From Rodentolepis nana (lineage: Eukaryota; Platyhelminthes; Cestoda; Cyclophyllidea; Hymenolepididae), in contig UZAE01013931.1 of NCBI GenBank assembly GCA_900617975.1, positions 1-17,923 of the forward strand: DNA of 17,923 nucleotides, read 5' to 3'. The notes beneath the pieces were generated by a model. The model had not been told where the DNA came from, ran no database searches, and worked only from the letters and a program-made list of their open reading frames with translations. The translations under genes and the position numbers were made by a program. Positions within the stretch are counted from its first letter, which is position 1, and every line of letters starts with the position of its first letter. Below are positions 1-9,407 of this stretch, in pieces.

Positions 1-508
1 TGAGACTTTATCAATCAAATTCAGTCTGATAAGATTCTCCACTTTTGAGACCAGTATAAGCACGACGCAAAATCCCAGTTCCCATATATGTATATATATA
101 AGCAGACAAGAACGGTCCTGTAGCCGAACGCTTATTGACAGAATTAAAGTGCAAACTATAAACTTAGCAGTCGGTTTATCTTGTTTAATGGAAGATAAAT
201 TGAACCAATTACTGGAATGCGCATATTGATATGTCAGGCTTTAATGGCCAGACAATCGATGAATGACATTTGATATCATTATATCGTGAACTGCAGAGGT
301 TTTGGCGTGGAAGCGACAGTGTGTGAGAGCATTATTTCGTCATGCTTTCGGCGATTGGTGATTGGTCGTTAAGACTGGTAATGAAAAAAGGTACTCAAAT
401 TCGAGGACATTTAAATCAGCCAATAAGGCATGAAGGAAGGGAACCACGTACTTTACTTTACCTATTTCAATCGAACGTTTTGAACACAATTATTTGATTG
501 GTTAAGTA
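1..508. other. Non-coding flank left of copy A
   Basis: No gene seen. A TATATATATAAGC stretch at about 91-103 resembles a TATA box but has no coding sequence after it. Several CCAAT/ATTGG pentamers occur between 350 and 502. Confidence 0.5.
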
Positions 509-518
509 TACGGCTTAT
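509..518 (+). repeat. Target-site duplication, left, of copy A
   Basis: TACGGCTTAT, identical to 856-865 on the other side of copy A. Confidence 0.85.
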
Positions 519-855
519 GGGGTGTGCTATAGACTTACCTCCACGTGGTGCACCCTGAGCAACGTATACTCATACGGCAAAAAAGTCTATTAACTGGCAG
601 TTGACTTCTCACTTCAAACTGCCATCACCTCACTGTAATGCATGTTCGAACACTTTCACGGTACTCATCTCATCTTTTTCTACATTCGTATCTGTCTTTT
701 TACAACTTTGAAACACTCTTCTGTCCCCTCCCTCCACCCTCTCTCGACTTTTTTCACTTTGATTTTCCTTCCCTCTGTAAAGCCTGAAGTCAAATAAAGG
801 GCTAATGATAACTATTAGGACGCCTACCATTTGATATAAATAAATAAAATAAATT
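519..855 (+). repeat. SINE-like retroposon copy A, full length with TSD
   Basis: A complete 337-bp copy. It starts GGGGTGTGCTATAGAC, contains a conserved structured head (to about 605), a pyrimidine-rich middle with runs of C and T (about 660-760), a conserved 3' module GGGCTAATGATAACTAT, and a TAAATAAAATAAA tail. It is bounded by the identical 10-bp direct repeat TACGGCTTAT at 509-518 and 856-865. A fixed 5' start, A-rich simple tail and target-site duplication are the marks of target-primed retroposition. No protein gene on the sense strand looks real. I do not recognise a named family or a clear tRNA-like A/B box. Confidence 0.8.
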
Positions 856-865
856 TACGGCTTAT
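856..865 (+). repeat. Target-site duplication, right, of copy A
   Basis: TACGGCTTAT directly after the TAAA-rich tail, identical to 509-518. Confidence 0.85.
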
Positions 866-2089
866 TACTCAGAAGTTTCGAAGTAAATTCGGTTCTATTG
901 TGTCATTACGAGTTATTGACTAGTTTTTCATTTTATATGATTGGCGTCAGGAGTATTTTTTAATTTCAATGTGTTTAACGTTGTGCATAGGCTCATCTAA
1001 CTTTCTCTATTTAAAGTGTTATCAGTTATTTTAATCAAAGTACTTAAAATGTATAAGTAGTAGAAAACTTGCCAATGCAAAATCGACATGATGAACGCTA
1101 TCGGATCGAAATTAGGTTTGTAATGAAGGATAGTATAAAATTAACGAGGTTTTCCGGTTATTTGGGGTTAAAAGTTACAATGCAGTCTGACAGCTTTTCT
1201 CTATTTGGGACGGGATGAGCCATTCCGAATGCACAACATGTCCGCTGGACACATACACACACATATATTCTTCTTAGGCGAAAAAAATTTACTTCTGTAT
1301 TATCTTCCATGGAAGCTTATTCGAGTGGGAAGCTATTTAATTCGAAAATATTTTCATGAAATAGAATTTTTCGTTCAAATGCCCTGACATTAATTTTACA
1401 ACCCATATACATTTTACCTCAGATCCACTCAGGTATTACTGGAAAAGAAGTCTCAGGCATTGAAATTAATTTGAAGAAGTGTCCAATTTACCAATAGGAC
1501 CTTAACTAAGTCGCGAAATTTGTCAGGTTTGAACTAACGGAGAATCACTCCATTCAAATGATAATTCTTCATTAGTTATTTTAAAACACTCAATTAATCA
1601 AATAGAACAAAACGAAAAAGTACCAGAATTATGCACGATGTGAAATAGTTATAATGAATCCACGATCTACCACAAAAGAGGTTTCAAATTTATGTAGTTC
1701 AATCAATAAAGTTTACTTTTGGTTTTCCAGAGTTGCCTTGGTCATGATTTTCTAGAACCGTGGTAATCGATTTATTTGTTGCCCTGTCAAGATCTGCTTG
1801 CTAGGTGAATTTATAGCCAAAATGTCCACAAATTATCCACTTTGGTTAATTGATCTCTTTTAATAACAAAAGGATGAGGTAAGACAAAATTCAACATACC
1901 GTGTTCAGCAGAAACCTTCAGAAACCCCTAGGCTCGGTTTATTGATAAGCCCATTTGGTTACAGGGGATTCATTGGGGGTATTTATGACAAAGAATATTA
2001 AGTATCTCTGAGATTCGCATATTCACGATAGTGAATTGGAAGTGGAATATAATTTCGGATAAAATTTTCTCCGCCCCTCCCCTCCCCTA
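866..2089. other. AT-rich spacer
   Basis: No gene, RNA or repeat recognised. One 60-codon open frame at 1205-1387 (GTG or similar start) shows no protein-like features. Confidence 0.5.
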
Positions 2090-2103
2090 CCCCCCCCCCC
2101 CCC
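2090..2103. repeat. Poly-C tract (14 C)
   Basis: A run of 14 C after a C-rich CCCCTCCCCTCCCCTA stretch, in otherwise AT-rich DNA. Confidence 0.95.
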
Positions 2104-3346
2104 TCATGATATAGCATCATGGCTAAGGCTATGTAACCTACTTCGATGAGGTCGAATGTTGACTAAGCACTGTGTGAAAATTTGCGTTTATGATCATTTC
2201 TAGATCTTCCTGACTTTTCCGTCTCATTTAATAAAAATTAATTGGCACGAAGGAAGACTGAGAGGTGATCCAGTAATAATTTACTATTTTTTTGGAAATG
2301 GTGCTCTTTCTTTAAGGATTAATTTAGATCGGATTTACCGTTGCCTATTGTACGAAACATTACACTCGTTTTTGAGTTATTCAAGCTGTTTTTGCCTAAC
2401 AGTCAGTGCGAAAGGGAATTCACCTTAAAGTATTCCAAATCTCTAGAAATCTTGCTTTTGAAATTTCAACTATTCAAAAAGAGTAAATCTAAAAGCACAC
2501 ATGGATTGAGTTTGTCAAAGAAACTATTAGAGCACTTAATAACCATTAGATAAGAAAGAAGGTGAAATTTGGTTGTCTTTCCCATTATTAAGTTTTCGAG
2601 CTAAGTGAGACGCCACTGGTGTGTTGATCATCACTAATTCAACTATTGTCTCCAAACTGACTTTTCTATTCGCTTAGGGTACTCACTTAAAACCTGATCC
2701 AATTTTGTGCAATAGGATGCTTTGAAATTTCGATTTTTTTAATATGTAAAGTCATTAATTTGCAGGACGCTCTATTCGAATTCACACCTATAGATTTATC
2801 TTCAAAACACTTAAAAAATCAATAAAATCAAGAGCGCAAGAAACATGAATGATAATAAATGAGAGATGGAATATTTTTCATATTCTTTCTATTTGGATAA
2901 CTTTGGTTAGGGATGTTTGTGTTTCTTCACCTCGTATCTTATTTTAAATGCTTTCCCTTAAATAATGATTAGATAGAAATTAATTAGTTTTGCAGTAATT
3001 TTTAAGCAACATTACCTGAAAATTGGATTAGAACAAACCTAACTTTTGAAAATTGTTAAAGACTGCAATAGTTTTGTTTTAGTTTTACAATCTTGTTCTC
3101 CTTTATTCTTAGGAGAAGCTGCATAGTCATTATTAATCAAAATCGATATGATTAAATTTGTGGTAAGAGGTAACTTCTATGTAATCGGTACTTACTAAAT
3201 TAGTTTTCTTACGTTTTCAAATAAACTTTGCATGTATGCATTCTCAGCCTCCGAATAACGAACTAGGCTACTTTGGATAAACATTTAAATAAATTAATTG
3301 AGTTGGAGTCGTAATTTAATAAACGTTTCACTATTTCCGAGGTTTT
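2104..3346. other. AT-rich spacer
   Basis: Nothing firm. A small minus-strand frame with an ATG at 3284-3282 stays open for 29 codons up to a GTAAGT donor at 3195; it could be a tiny first exon downstream of the CCAAT palindrome, but no convincing partner exon follows. Confidence 0.4.
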
Positions 3347-3393
3347 AACCAATAGGATATCGCAGAAGCAGACGTGGCCAATTCCTATTGGTT
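3347..3393 (-). promoter_or_regulatory. CCAAT palindrome with perfect ER stress element
   Basis: Perfect 11-bp inverted arms AACCAATAGGA (3347-3357) and TCCTATTGGTT (3383-3393) enclose GACGTGGCCAAT. Read on the minus strand, 3391-3373 is CCAATAGGAATTGGCCACG, an exact CCAAT-N9-CCACG ER stress element. A third CCAAT (3378-3382, +) lies inside. NF-Y and ATF6 bind this composite in promoters of ER chaperone genes. No recognisable gene starts beside it in this window, so its target is unknown and chance occurrence remains possible. Confidence 0.4.
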
Positions 3394-3769
3394 CACTAAA
3401 CTCCGAGCTGCCATAATCTGTTTTTTTCGTCGTACCAAAAGTTGGCTCATATTAATTTTGAGCTTTAATGTTTTGTGTTAATTTGAGAAAAGAATTATTA
3501 ATATTTCTACGATCGTTCATGTTTCAGTAGATGGTCAAATTATATTTCTTTGGTTTAAGTTACCATTGACCAATCAGATATTAACACACCTAGCAACATG
3601 TACTCTATTGTTATACTTTGAACATGCTACTAAATGGCAAACCTCAAATAAAATGGCATTTAGTGCAGAGATAATTTAAATTAGAGGTCGGGATGGAAGA
3701 AATTTCTTCCTTCAAATGCAATTGTATTTCTATCTAGCATCAGCTTAAGGAACAGCCTCAACGAAATAG

Positions 3770-4730
3770 TTAAGACTTCCAGAGTTAAAAAAGTTCCACT
3801 TTCAGCCACGTGTTCATGCTTTGACAACTCTTACTCCCAGCCAATCCACACTAAAACAGTGCCGCATTCTTACAAAACTCTTGCAGAAAAAAGAATCTAT
3901 CTAATCAAACATCCCTGAAGCTCCATAGAAACTTCATTGTTTAGACTTTCAAACGCCAAGATTTTTAGAAGGTAGAATCTCCTGAGCCTGGATTTAAATA
4001 ATCCTCCATGATCGAGAAGCCAGTGAAGGACTTCGATACAAGAGAACTCTACAAAGAAATTAGTTGTTTACTTAAATCCTATACAAACCTGTAGAAGATA
4101 TACCACTGCCTCCCTTAAGACCCAAGACGCCAAACCCGGTGCAGCGAACCAACTAATTCTGCCGAAATCATCCTCCCAGCACAAGACCTCTAAACACCTA
4201 CTTTTACTATGCCAATCATAAGACGACGACATTACCCGGTCTATACAAATCCGTCACTGGCTTCGAAACCTTCTACAAAAAGACGGAATACAAGCATCAA
4301 TGCATTGGAGACAACCCCATCAACTTCGGAACATCTCTATGGTCTCATCGATGTCCACTACACATCGAACCGTTGAGCATAAGAGCATCCCTCAAGGTAA
4401 CCAACATCAGCAACTACGAATTACTATCAATGATAAGTCAAAAAAAGAAAAGACTATGGCAGCATGAGAATCTCAATCTGGGAAAAGGCAACCAAACCTC
4501 CGCCAGCTACTGCCGACTAGGTATCCCACCCCCATCCTCAACCCCGGAAAACCTCCTTCCTATAAATCCACCCTTTGCTGCTCCTGTAACCACTAAAATG
4601 TGCACCCTTTCAATACACCTTCTCAAGCCTTCCCGAGAGATACTGGACACTCCCACACAGCTACCATTCCACAATCCAATCGTATCATATATGTTTGTAG
4701 TGTTTCTTCCCTTCTCGACTGGTTGAATAC
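3770..4730 (+). other. A/C-rich tract, possibly a decayed coding or mobile sequence
   Basis: For nearly 1 kb the plus strand is rich in A and C and poor in G and T, unlike the AT-rich sequence on both sides. The longest open stretch is 4373-4726 (117 codons, starting at a TTG), with a Pro-rich segment around 4518-4590. Frames on either side also read as plausible short peptides broken by stops. This could be an old retroelement or gene relic, or simply compositional bias keeping frames open. No conserved motif (reverse transcriptase, integrase, zinc knuckle) is visible. Confidence 0.3.
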
Positions 4731-5750
4731 GTTTATTAACTAATGATCTAGTACTTCGTCTACCTTTTACCTACTTAACACTCATGAGTGGGGGTATTGT
4801 GGATCGATAGTGCCTGCACTAATTGAATTTTAAAAAAACTAATTGCCTACTGCCCCAATAAATGCTCTTAGCTCTCTAGTAAAGCAACTTCTTCAAAAAG
4901 CAAAGCTGAAGTAAATTACGATCCTGCTAACTATTCTTTGAAAGTTTGAAGTGGATACTACTTAATAAGCCCTGGCTAAAACGATTGGGTCTGGCAAAAT
5001 TCCTAGTATAAAATGGCTTTCGAAGATTAGTTAAATTACATCAACAGTTTTGTTTAAACAGCGTGTACTGAGTGAATAGTGTTTGTTACAGCTTATGAAA
5101 CACTGATACAAAGCTTAATCGTTAGAGTACAATTAGGTTGATGCTAACGCCTATTGATTGTTGGTTGGCTGAGAGGTTTCCGCACTTACTCTGTACGTGG
5201 CTTGCAGTACGTCGCACCTTCCCGAATGTTCGACAAAAAGAGTACGTATTAACTATTATAATTATAATTAGAGCAAATACTTTCACAATTTGACAAGTGG
5301 AAAGTGAATGAATTCTGCTGACAGTTAATCAAAAAGTGACTAAGAGCGACGACCAAAAATTGAAGGAAAAGTTAAGGCACAAAAGAGTTCTACTATATTT
5401 AGATTTATTTATTTAATTAACAATTTTCTTTCTAACTCTCAAATTTTATCATTCCTCACTGAACTACTGAGAAAAATCTCTCCACGGTATCTAGTACCCA
5501 TTAGTCGGTTGCTCGATTATGCTTGTCAGTCCTACCAAGTCAAGTTTCAAGTCATTATTTTTCTTAAAAAGGTCGAGAACAAAGAATATTATTATGGATA
5601 GCATTAATAAGTTTTCATTGTTATTGCATAGCAGAGCCCAGCTTATTATCAACCATGAAATGTCTAAATCTTATTGGTGGAATAAATTAGAGTTTGCATA
5701 GGACAATACGTTAATTGGGAAGGCATCATATCCGGACCGGGAGGAGGGGA
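4731..5750. other. AT-rich spacer
   Basis: No gene recognised. The segment 5166-5236 has a TGGCTGAGAGG and a GTTCGAC 50 bases apart, reminiscent of Pol III boxes, but the tRNA stems do not form. A run of ATTATA/TAATTA lies near 5254-5271. Confidence 0.45.
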
Positions 5751-5764
5751 GGGGGGGGGGGGGG
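5751..5764. repeat. Poly-G tract (14 G)
   Basis: G run preceded by GGGAGGAGGGGA; its last base starts the 82-bp direct repeat. Confidence 0.95.
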
Positions 5765-5845
5765 AAAGAACACGGAGTCTGCAGTTTTGGGATCCGACCA
5801 GAGTATTAAGTCGAATTCCCATTGCTGCCCGCGTCTACCGAAATT
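5764..5845 (+). repeat. 82-bp direct repeat beside poly-G, first copy
   Basis: From GAAAGAACACGG to TACCGAAATT, identical to 5878-5959. It is preceded by a G run and followed by the N at 5846. Probably an unmerged contig end. Confidence 0.85.
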
Positions 5846-5847
5846 NC

Positions 5848-5876
5848 GGGGGGGGGGGGGGGGGGGGGGGGGGGGG
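5848..5876. repeat. Poly-G tract (29 G)
   Basis: A 29-base G run one base after the N at 5846. Its length is unreliable, because such runs are poorly read. Confidence 0.9.
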
Positions 5877-5877
5877 T

Positions 5878-5959
5878 GAAAGAACACGGAGTCTGCAGTT
5901 TTGGGATCCGACCAGAGTATTAAGTCGAATTCCCATTGCTGCCCGCGTCTACCGAAATT
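5878..5959 (+). repeat. 82-bp direct repeat beside poly-G, second copy
   Basis: Identical to 5764-5845 and likewise preceded by a G run (5848-5876). The sequence then continues uniquely with GCAGATTTGC. Confidence 0.85.
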
Positions 5960-6057
5960 GCAGATTTGCACGGGAAACAATATGCCACAAACGACATTTT
6001 TGATTTGATATTTTGTGATCTGCGCTCTTACATTGATACTTTTGCGGACTGAATAAG

Positions 6058-6279
6058 CATTTAATTCGAATTTATATTGATGATGAAGTTAATCCTAGAA
6101 CTAATTCTCCTCGAACATCATTTGGTTCTATTTCAAGACCTCTTTGGAAAGGTGAATATGATATGACAAACCCAAAAAATCCATCTTATCAGACTCGGGT
6201 GATTAGAATGAAGAATGAAAAGGCAGCTTTTATGAGCACTCAGCAAACTGCTTACTTTATATCAATTTCGTCTTGTTAA
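6058..6279 (+). CDS. Candidate terminal coding exon, unknown protein
   Basis: An open stretch without an ATG start, bounded by a possible splice acceptor (GACTGAATAAG before 6058; the frame is open from 6037) and ending at TAA 6277-6279. It encodes a natural-looking hydrophilic peptide that includes IDDEVNPRTNSPRTSFGSIS and, further on, PLWKGEYDMTNPKNPSYQTR. Third codon positions are mostly A or T and the amino-acid mix is balanced, unlike translated AT-rich spacer. A possible donor (AAAG then GTGAAT) lies inside after LWKG, so the exon may be shorter. I do not recognise the family. It could be the last exon of a plus-strand gene whose other exons lie to the left, or a gene relic. Confidence 0.4.
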   Translation, partial: HLIRIYIDDEVNPRTNSPRTSFGSISRPLWKGEYDMTNPKNPSYQTRVIRMKNEKAAFMSTQQTAYFISISSC

Positions 6280-6533
6280 GGAGTTAGTCGACACACTAAA
6301 TTCTTCTTCAATTACCATTTTGAAAAAATATTCTTTGGTAATAGGGACTCACTGAAATAGTTGAAACCGGATACATTTTACCTAAATTGTCACTCATTTT
6401 CCTTAAGAAAGCAATATCAAAGTTCTTCGTCCTTAAAAGGTCACCATTAATGGAGCTAACCACTAATGCTATTCATTGCACCTATTAGACCCGTTTGCAA
6501 AAAAGCTGACAACGGGAGTCGAGATTTTTCATA

Positions 6534-6546
6534 TTCTAGAATATTC
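6534..6546 (+). promoter_or_regulatory. Heat shock element, three perfect units
   Basis: TTCTAGAATATTC has alternating TTC, GAA and TTC units, each separated by two bases, which is the minimal HSF-binding arrangement. It comes from two adjacent copies of ATATTCTAG (6531-6539, 6541-6549). Four CCAAT boxes follow within about 110 bases. No recognised gene is attached. Confidence 0.35.
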
Positions 6547-6575
6547 TAGTAACACACGTCAACGTAGAAATTGCA

Positions 6576-6655
6576 CCAATCACAAGTGCTGATTCATACG
6601 AAAGCAGGGATATTGGCTGCTGCCAACCAAGTTAGACCAATCTGCATACAATTGG
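6576..6655. promoter_or_regulatory. Cluster of four CCAAT boxes
   Basis: CCAAT at 6576-6580 (+), 6612-6616 (-), 6637-6641 (+) and 6651-6655 (-). Together with the heat shock element this looks like a TATA-less promoter. The nearest open frames are short and unnamed, at 6902-7078 (+) and at 6058-6279 (+, upstream of the cluster). Confidence 0.3.
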
Positions 6656-6931
6656 CTAAGGCTCGTCTTAGGGCCTGAAATTATTAGGCGTGAAATCTGT
6701 TGTGTCTAACTCGATAATCAGTGCTTAAAATCACACATTTATCTCAATTACAAGTAATTAATAAGTAGACTTAGCAAATGTATTGATCAAGATATTCGTT
6801 TTTTGGGCCCAATTAGCTTTAAGTTAACTGGAACACAACCAAGTATGAGTGAAAATTCTAATTGTAACAACTAATCATACTATTAATATAAATAGTTTTA
6901 AATACATGAATTTGAATTCTTATATCAAGGG

Positions 6932-7078
6932 ATGAGAGTCTTTAAAGGCTATCTTATTAAGAGAGGCTCAGATGCTAATTTCAATTTTTTGTTCATAAAA
7001 ACAGATTACGAAGATGATTGCAAAAACTTTGACTTGACTCAATGGGAAAAGCTATTATATATACCATTAGGGAAGTAG
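6932..7078 (+). CDS. Small ORF, 48 codons, unknown
   Basis: ATG at 6932 to TAG at 7076-7078, with the frame already open from 6902. The peptide begins MRVFKGYLIKRGSD and ends LLYIPLGK, with a mixed, protein-like composition. It lies about 280 bases right of the CCAAT cluster. There is no family match I can name and no clear splice signals, so it may be chance. Confidence 0.18.
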   Translation: MRVFKGYLIKRGSDANFNFLFIKTDYEDDCKNFDLTQWEKLLYIPLGK

Positions 7079-7116
7079 TGTCAGTACGTGTTTAGGTAGG
7101 GGAAATTAACTCATAC

Positions 7117-7393
7117 CTGCTTTATTAAAAGTTCGCATCCAATCGCCTCCAAATGCACTTTCATTTGCGTTGTTCGTTTTGTGAAAGAAGACCCTGACCT
7201 TGTTCGATTGCTCAGCGAATATATTCTTAGAGCTTTCAAAATAAGAAGACCTTATCCTACCCAACTCATCTTCTTGATTCAAATTCTCACAGATAACTTT
7301 TTCAATTGTAAAATCTAGAATCGTATCCTTTATTAATCGACCGACTCCTACTTGGTTTAAGCGATTCACTTTTAAATTAAATCGATTTAACCA
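7117..7393 (-). CDS. Candidate internal coding exon, unknown protein
   Basis: Ninety-two codons open on the minus strand from just after a TGA down to a strong splice donor: ...AATAAAGCAG then GTATGAGT at 7116. The frame meets its stop (TAA) only a few bases inside the presumed intron, as real exons often do. The peptide is rich in charged residues, with segments DFTIEKVICENLNQEDELGR and NKVRVFFHKTNNANESAF. There is no ATG near the start, so it would be an internal exon; a possible but weak acceptor is TTTAATTTAAAAG before 7369. I do not recognise a family. Confidence 0.3.
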
Positions 7394-9008
7394 TCAATGG
7401 TCTGAAATAATGTCTCGGACAAAGAATCTTGCCGAAATAACAGTACAGAATACCAAAATTTGGATTTGATCAAAGAGATGGTGCTTGGGAGGACTAATCA
7501 AAGTGCTTTAACCTTAGACATAACAATATCATTATTACACAACAGTTGGAAGGAATTTAGTGCGCTTACATATTGATAAATGGAATTTTCTCAACAGATT
7601 TGAGAACAAAATGAGCATCACGGCATTACTTCCGTAAATCAGGTACAAGCCTGCTTCTGGTCAGAAAGACTACGTGTCCTGTACATGCGATTTGCATAAG
7701 CACAGTGGCGTATATGCTATGAGGTGGACGACATGGCATCAACTTTGCCGCGTGCTGAATAGTATTCAAAAGAGAACCAAAGAGGTTTATGTAGGTGCAC
7801 CCGATGTTCAAGGAATATGAGATGAATATTTACTTACGTTTATGCCATGAGATAATAATCTAACTAATCGATAATTATAACTCCCTTCTAGCCTTGGAAA
7901 TAAGAGCAAAATTGAGATAATCCATTTGATATGTACGGTTAACGCATTTATCGATAATATCACTAATACATTACTAGTTATAACTAGCCGTTGTTAACAG
8001 GGAGGTTTAAAGGAACTAAAGTAAGGAGTAAATGTTAGTTTTCAGTTCAATAGAGCTGGCTTCCCCAGTGTTAAATATATTGAAAGTCCTTCAAAATCTC
8101 TGTTTTTTATCCAGCAGATTAGAAGATTGTTGTCGACATGATCAGCTAGCGATTCACTCCTAGTAGTTTACCTTGTGCCTCCTATAAAAACAAATACGAA
8201 GACACCGGACAACAAATGCATAAGCTCACTGTTAAAAGATTCCTACCGGAATGCTAGCAATCCTGAAATTTCTTGAGAAACCAACACCTGGAGACGAGGC
8301 TATCGGTCTACCAAGAATATTTCACACCAATGAGTGATATGGAAGGGCTTTACTTCATTCTTCTGGCTGGTACAGGTGAAACTCCCTTGTGGCGTTATAT
8401 CACCAATAAATAACCCATTACTCTGCTATTGTTGCACCAAAGTTACTTTATAATAGTTCCAATATCACTTTAGCATTGGGGGGGGGGGGTACAACATCTA
8501 CAGCACATTGCAACTCTACATCAATTTGGATAATGACATATATAATTGCTCGTGAAATCATCAGTAAAAAGTAAATGAGCTTAATTTGATGGGATTTAAA
8601 ACACAATAGAATAATCCTGGATGGGAAATTGTCTTCACTTTGTGGACAATTATTGAAATAGGGAAAGAAGGGAATGGTTTGCCTCAAGCTCACTCTCTGC
8701 CTCCCTCCCTCCCGTTATTTAAAAGTGTCGCAATGGGTTCGTAATAGTAATGGAGGGAGTGTCCTTATTAAAAGCGGCTACATGATGGCAATAAGTTCAC
8801 ATGTAAAGCAGGATTAAGTTGAAATCACTTGGGATGTTTACACTCTAAATATTGCCACAGTGTGAATTANAGGGGGTGGAGATCAAATTGACCAACTTTA
8901 TTTGATTACTCGCTTCTATTATTAAATAAAAATAAGAAAAAAATTTCCGCTCTACTTTAAATTCTGAAATTAATTTTTTATGCGTCATTCCCTAATGTTT
9001 TTAAGAAA
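7394..9008. other. Spacer with no convincing gene
   Basis: Contains the G run at 8478-8489 and the N at 8870. A 61-codon minus-strand frame at 7626-7811 begins at TTG and has less AT-ending codon use. I see no splice partner or family, so I do not call it. Confidence 0.45.
8478..8489. repeat. Poly-G tract (12 G)
   Basis: An isolated G run in AT-rich non-coding DNA. Confidence 0.95.
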
Positions 9009-9022
9009 GAAGTCAACTTACG

Positions 9023-9393
9023 TTATTTATTTATTTCAAATGACAGGCGTTTTGATAGATATCATTAGCCCTTTAGTTGACTTCGGGCTTCAGATAGATA
9101 TCATTAGCCCTTTAGTTGACTTCGGGCTTCACAGGGGGAAGGAACATCAGGATAACAGAAAGTCGAGAGGTGTGGGACAGAAGAGTGATTCACAGATGAA
9201 AAAGAGACAGATAGACACAAAGGTAGAGAAGAGGTGAGATGAGTACTGTGAAAGTTGTGGAATATGACATACAGTGGGGTGATGGTAGTTTGAAGTCAGA
9301 AGTCAACTGCCGATTAATAGACCTTTTTGCCGTATGAGTATACGTTGCCCTGTGTGCACCACGTAGAGGTAAGTCTATCACACACCCTAGTGG
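9023..9393 (-). repeat. SINE-like retroposon copy G, inverted, with TSD
   Basis: Reverse-complement copy of the same family. The tail (TTATTTATTTATTTC on +) begins at 9023 and the 5' head ends near 9387, with six extra bases before the flank. It is flanked by GAAGTCAACTTACG (9009-9022) and GAAGTCAACTGACG (9394-9407), a 14-bp target-site duplication with one mismatch. It is longer than the other copies because a 39-bp segment near its 3' end is duplicated in tandem (9054-9131); without that it is about 332 bp. Confidence 0.8.
9054..9131. repeat. 39-bp perfect tandem duplication inside copy G
   Basis: 9054-9092 and 9093-9131 are identical; each begins GATAGATATCATTAGCCC and ends CGGGCTTCA. Other copies have this segment once, so the duplication is private to this locus. 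Confidence 0.95.
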
Positions 9394-9407
9394 GAAGTCA
9401 ACTGACG

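Noticed and set aside
91..130. TATA-like TATATATATAAGC, considered as the promoter of an LTR element
   Set aside because: No LTR ends, primer-binding site or gag/pol sequence is visible nearby.
2341..2553. 70-codon plus-strand frame
   Set aside because: It begins at TTG, is a low-complexity Leu/Lys/Ser mix expected from AT-rich spacer, and has no splice or start signals.
5166..5236. Possible tRNA gene or tRNA-like Pol III promoter (TGGCTGAGAGG and GTTCGAC 50 bases apart)
   Set aside because: The bases around GTTCGAC do not pair to form a T stem, and no acceptor or anticodon stem is visible.
5726..5980. Proline-rich minus-strand frame over the poly-G tracts
   Set aside because: The polyproline comes from translated G runs, and the frame crosses an N and a likely assembly overlap.
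7626..7811. 61-codon minus-strand frame
   Set aside because: It begins at TTG, shows no family resemblance, and cannot be spliced in frame to the candidate exon at 7117-7393.
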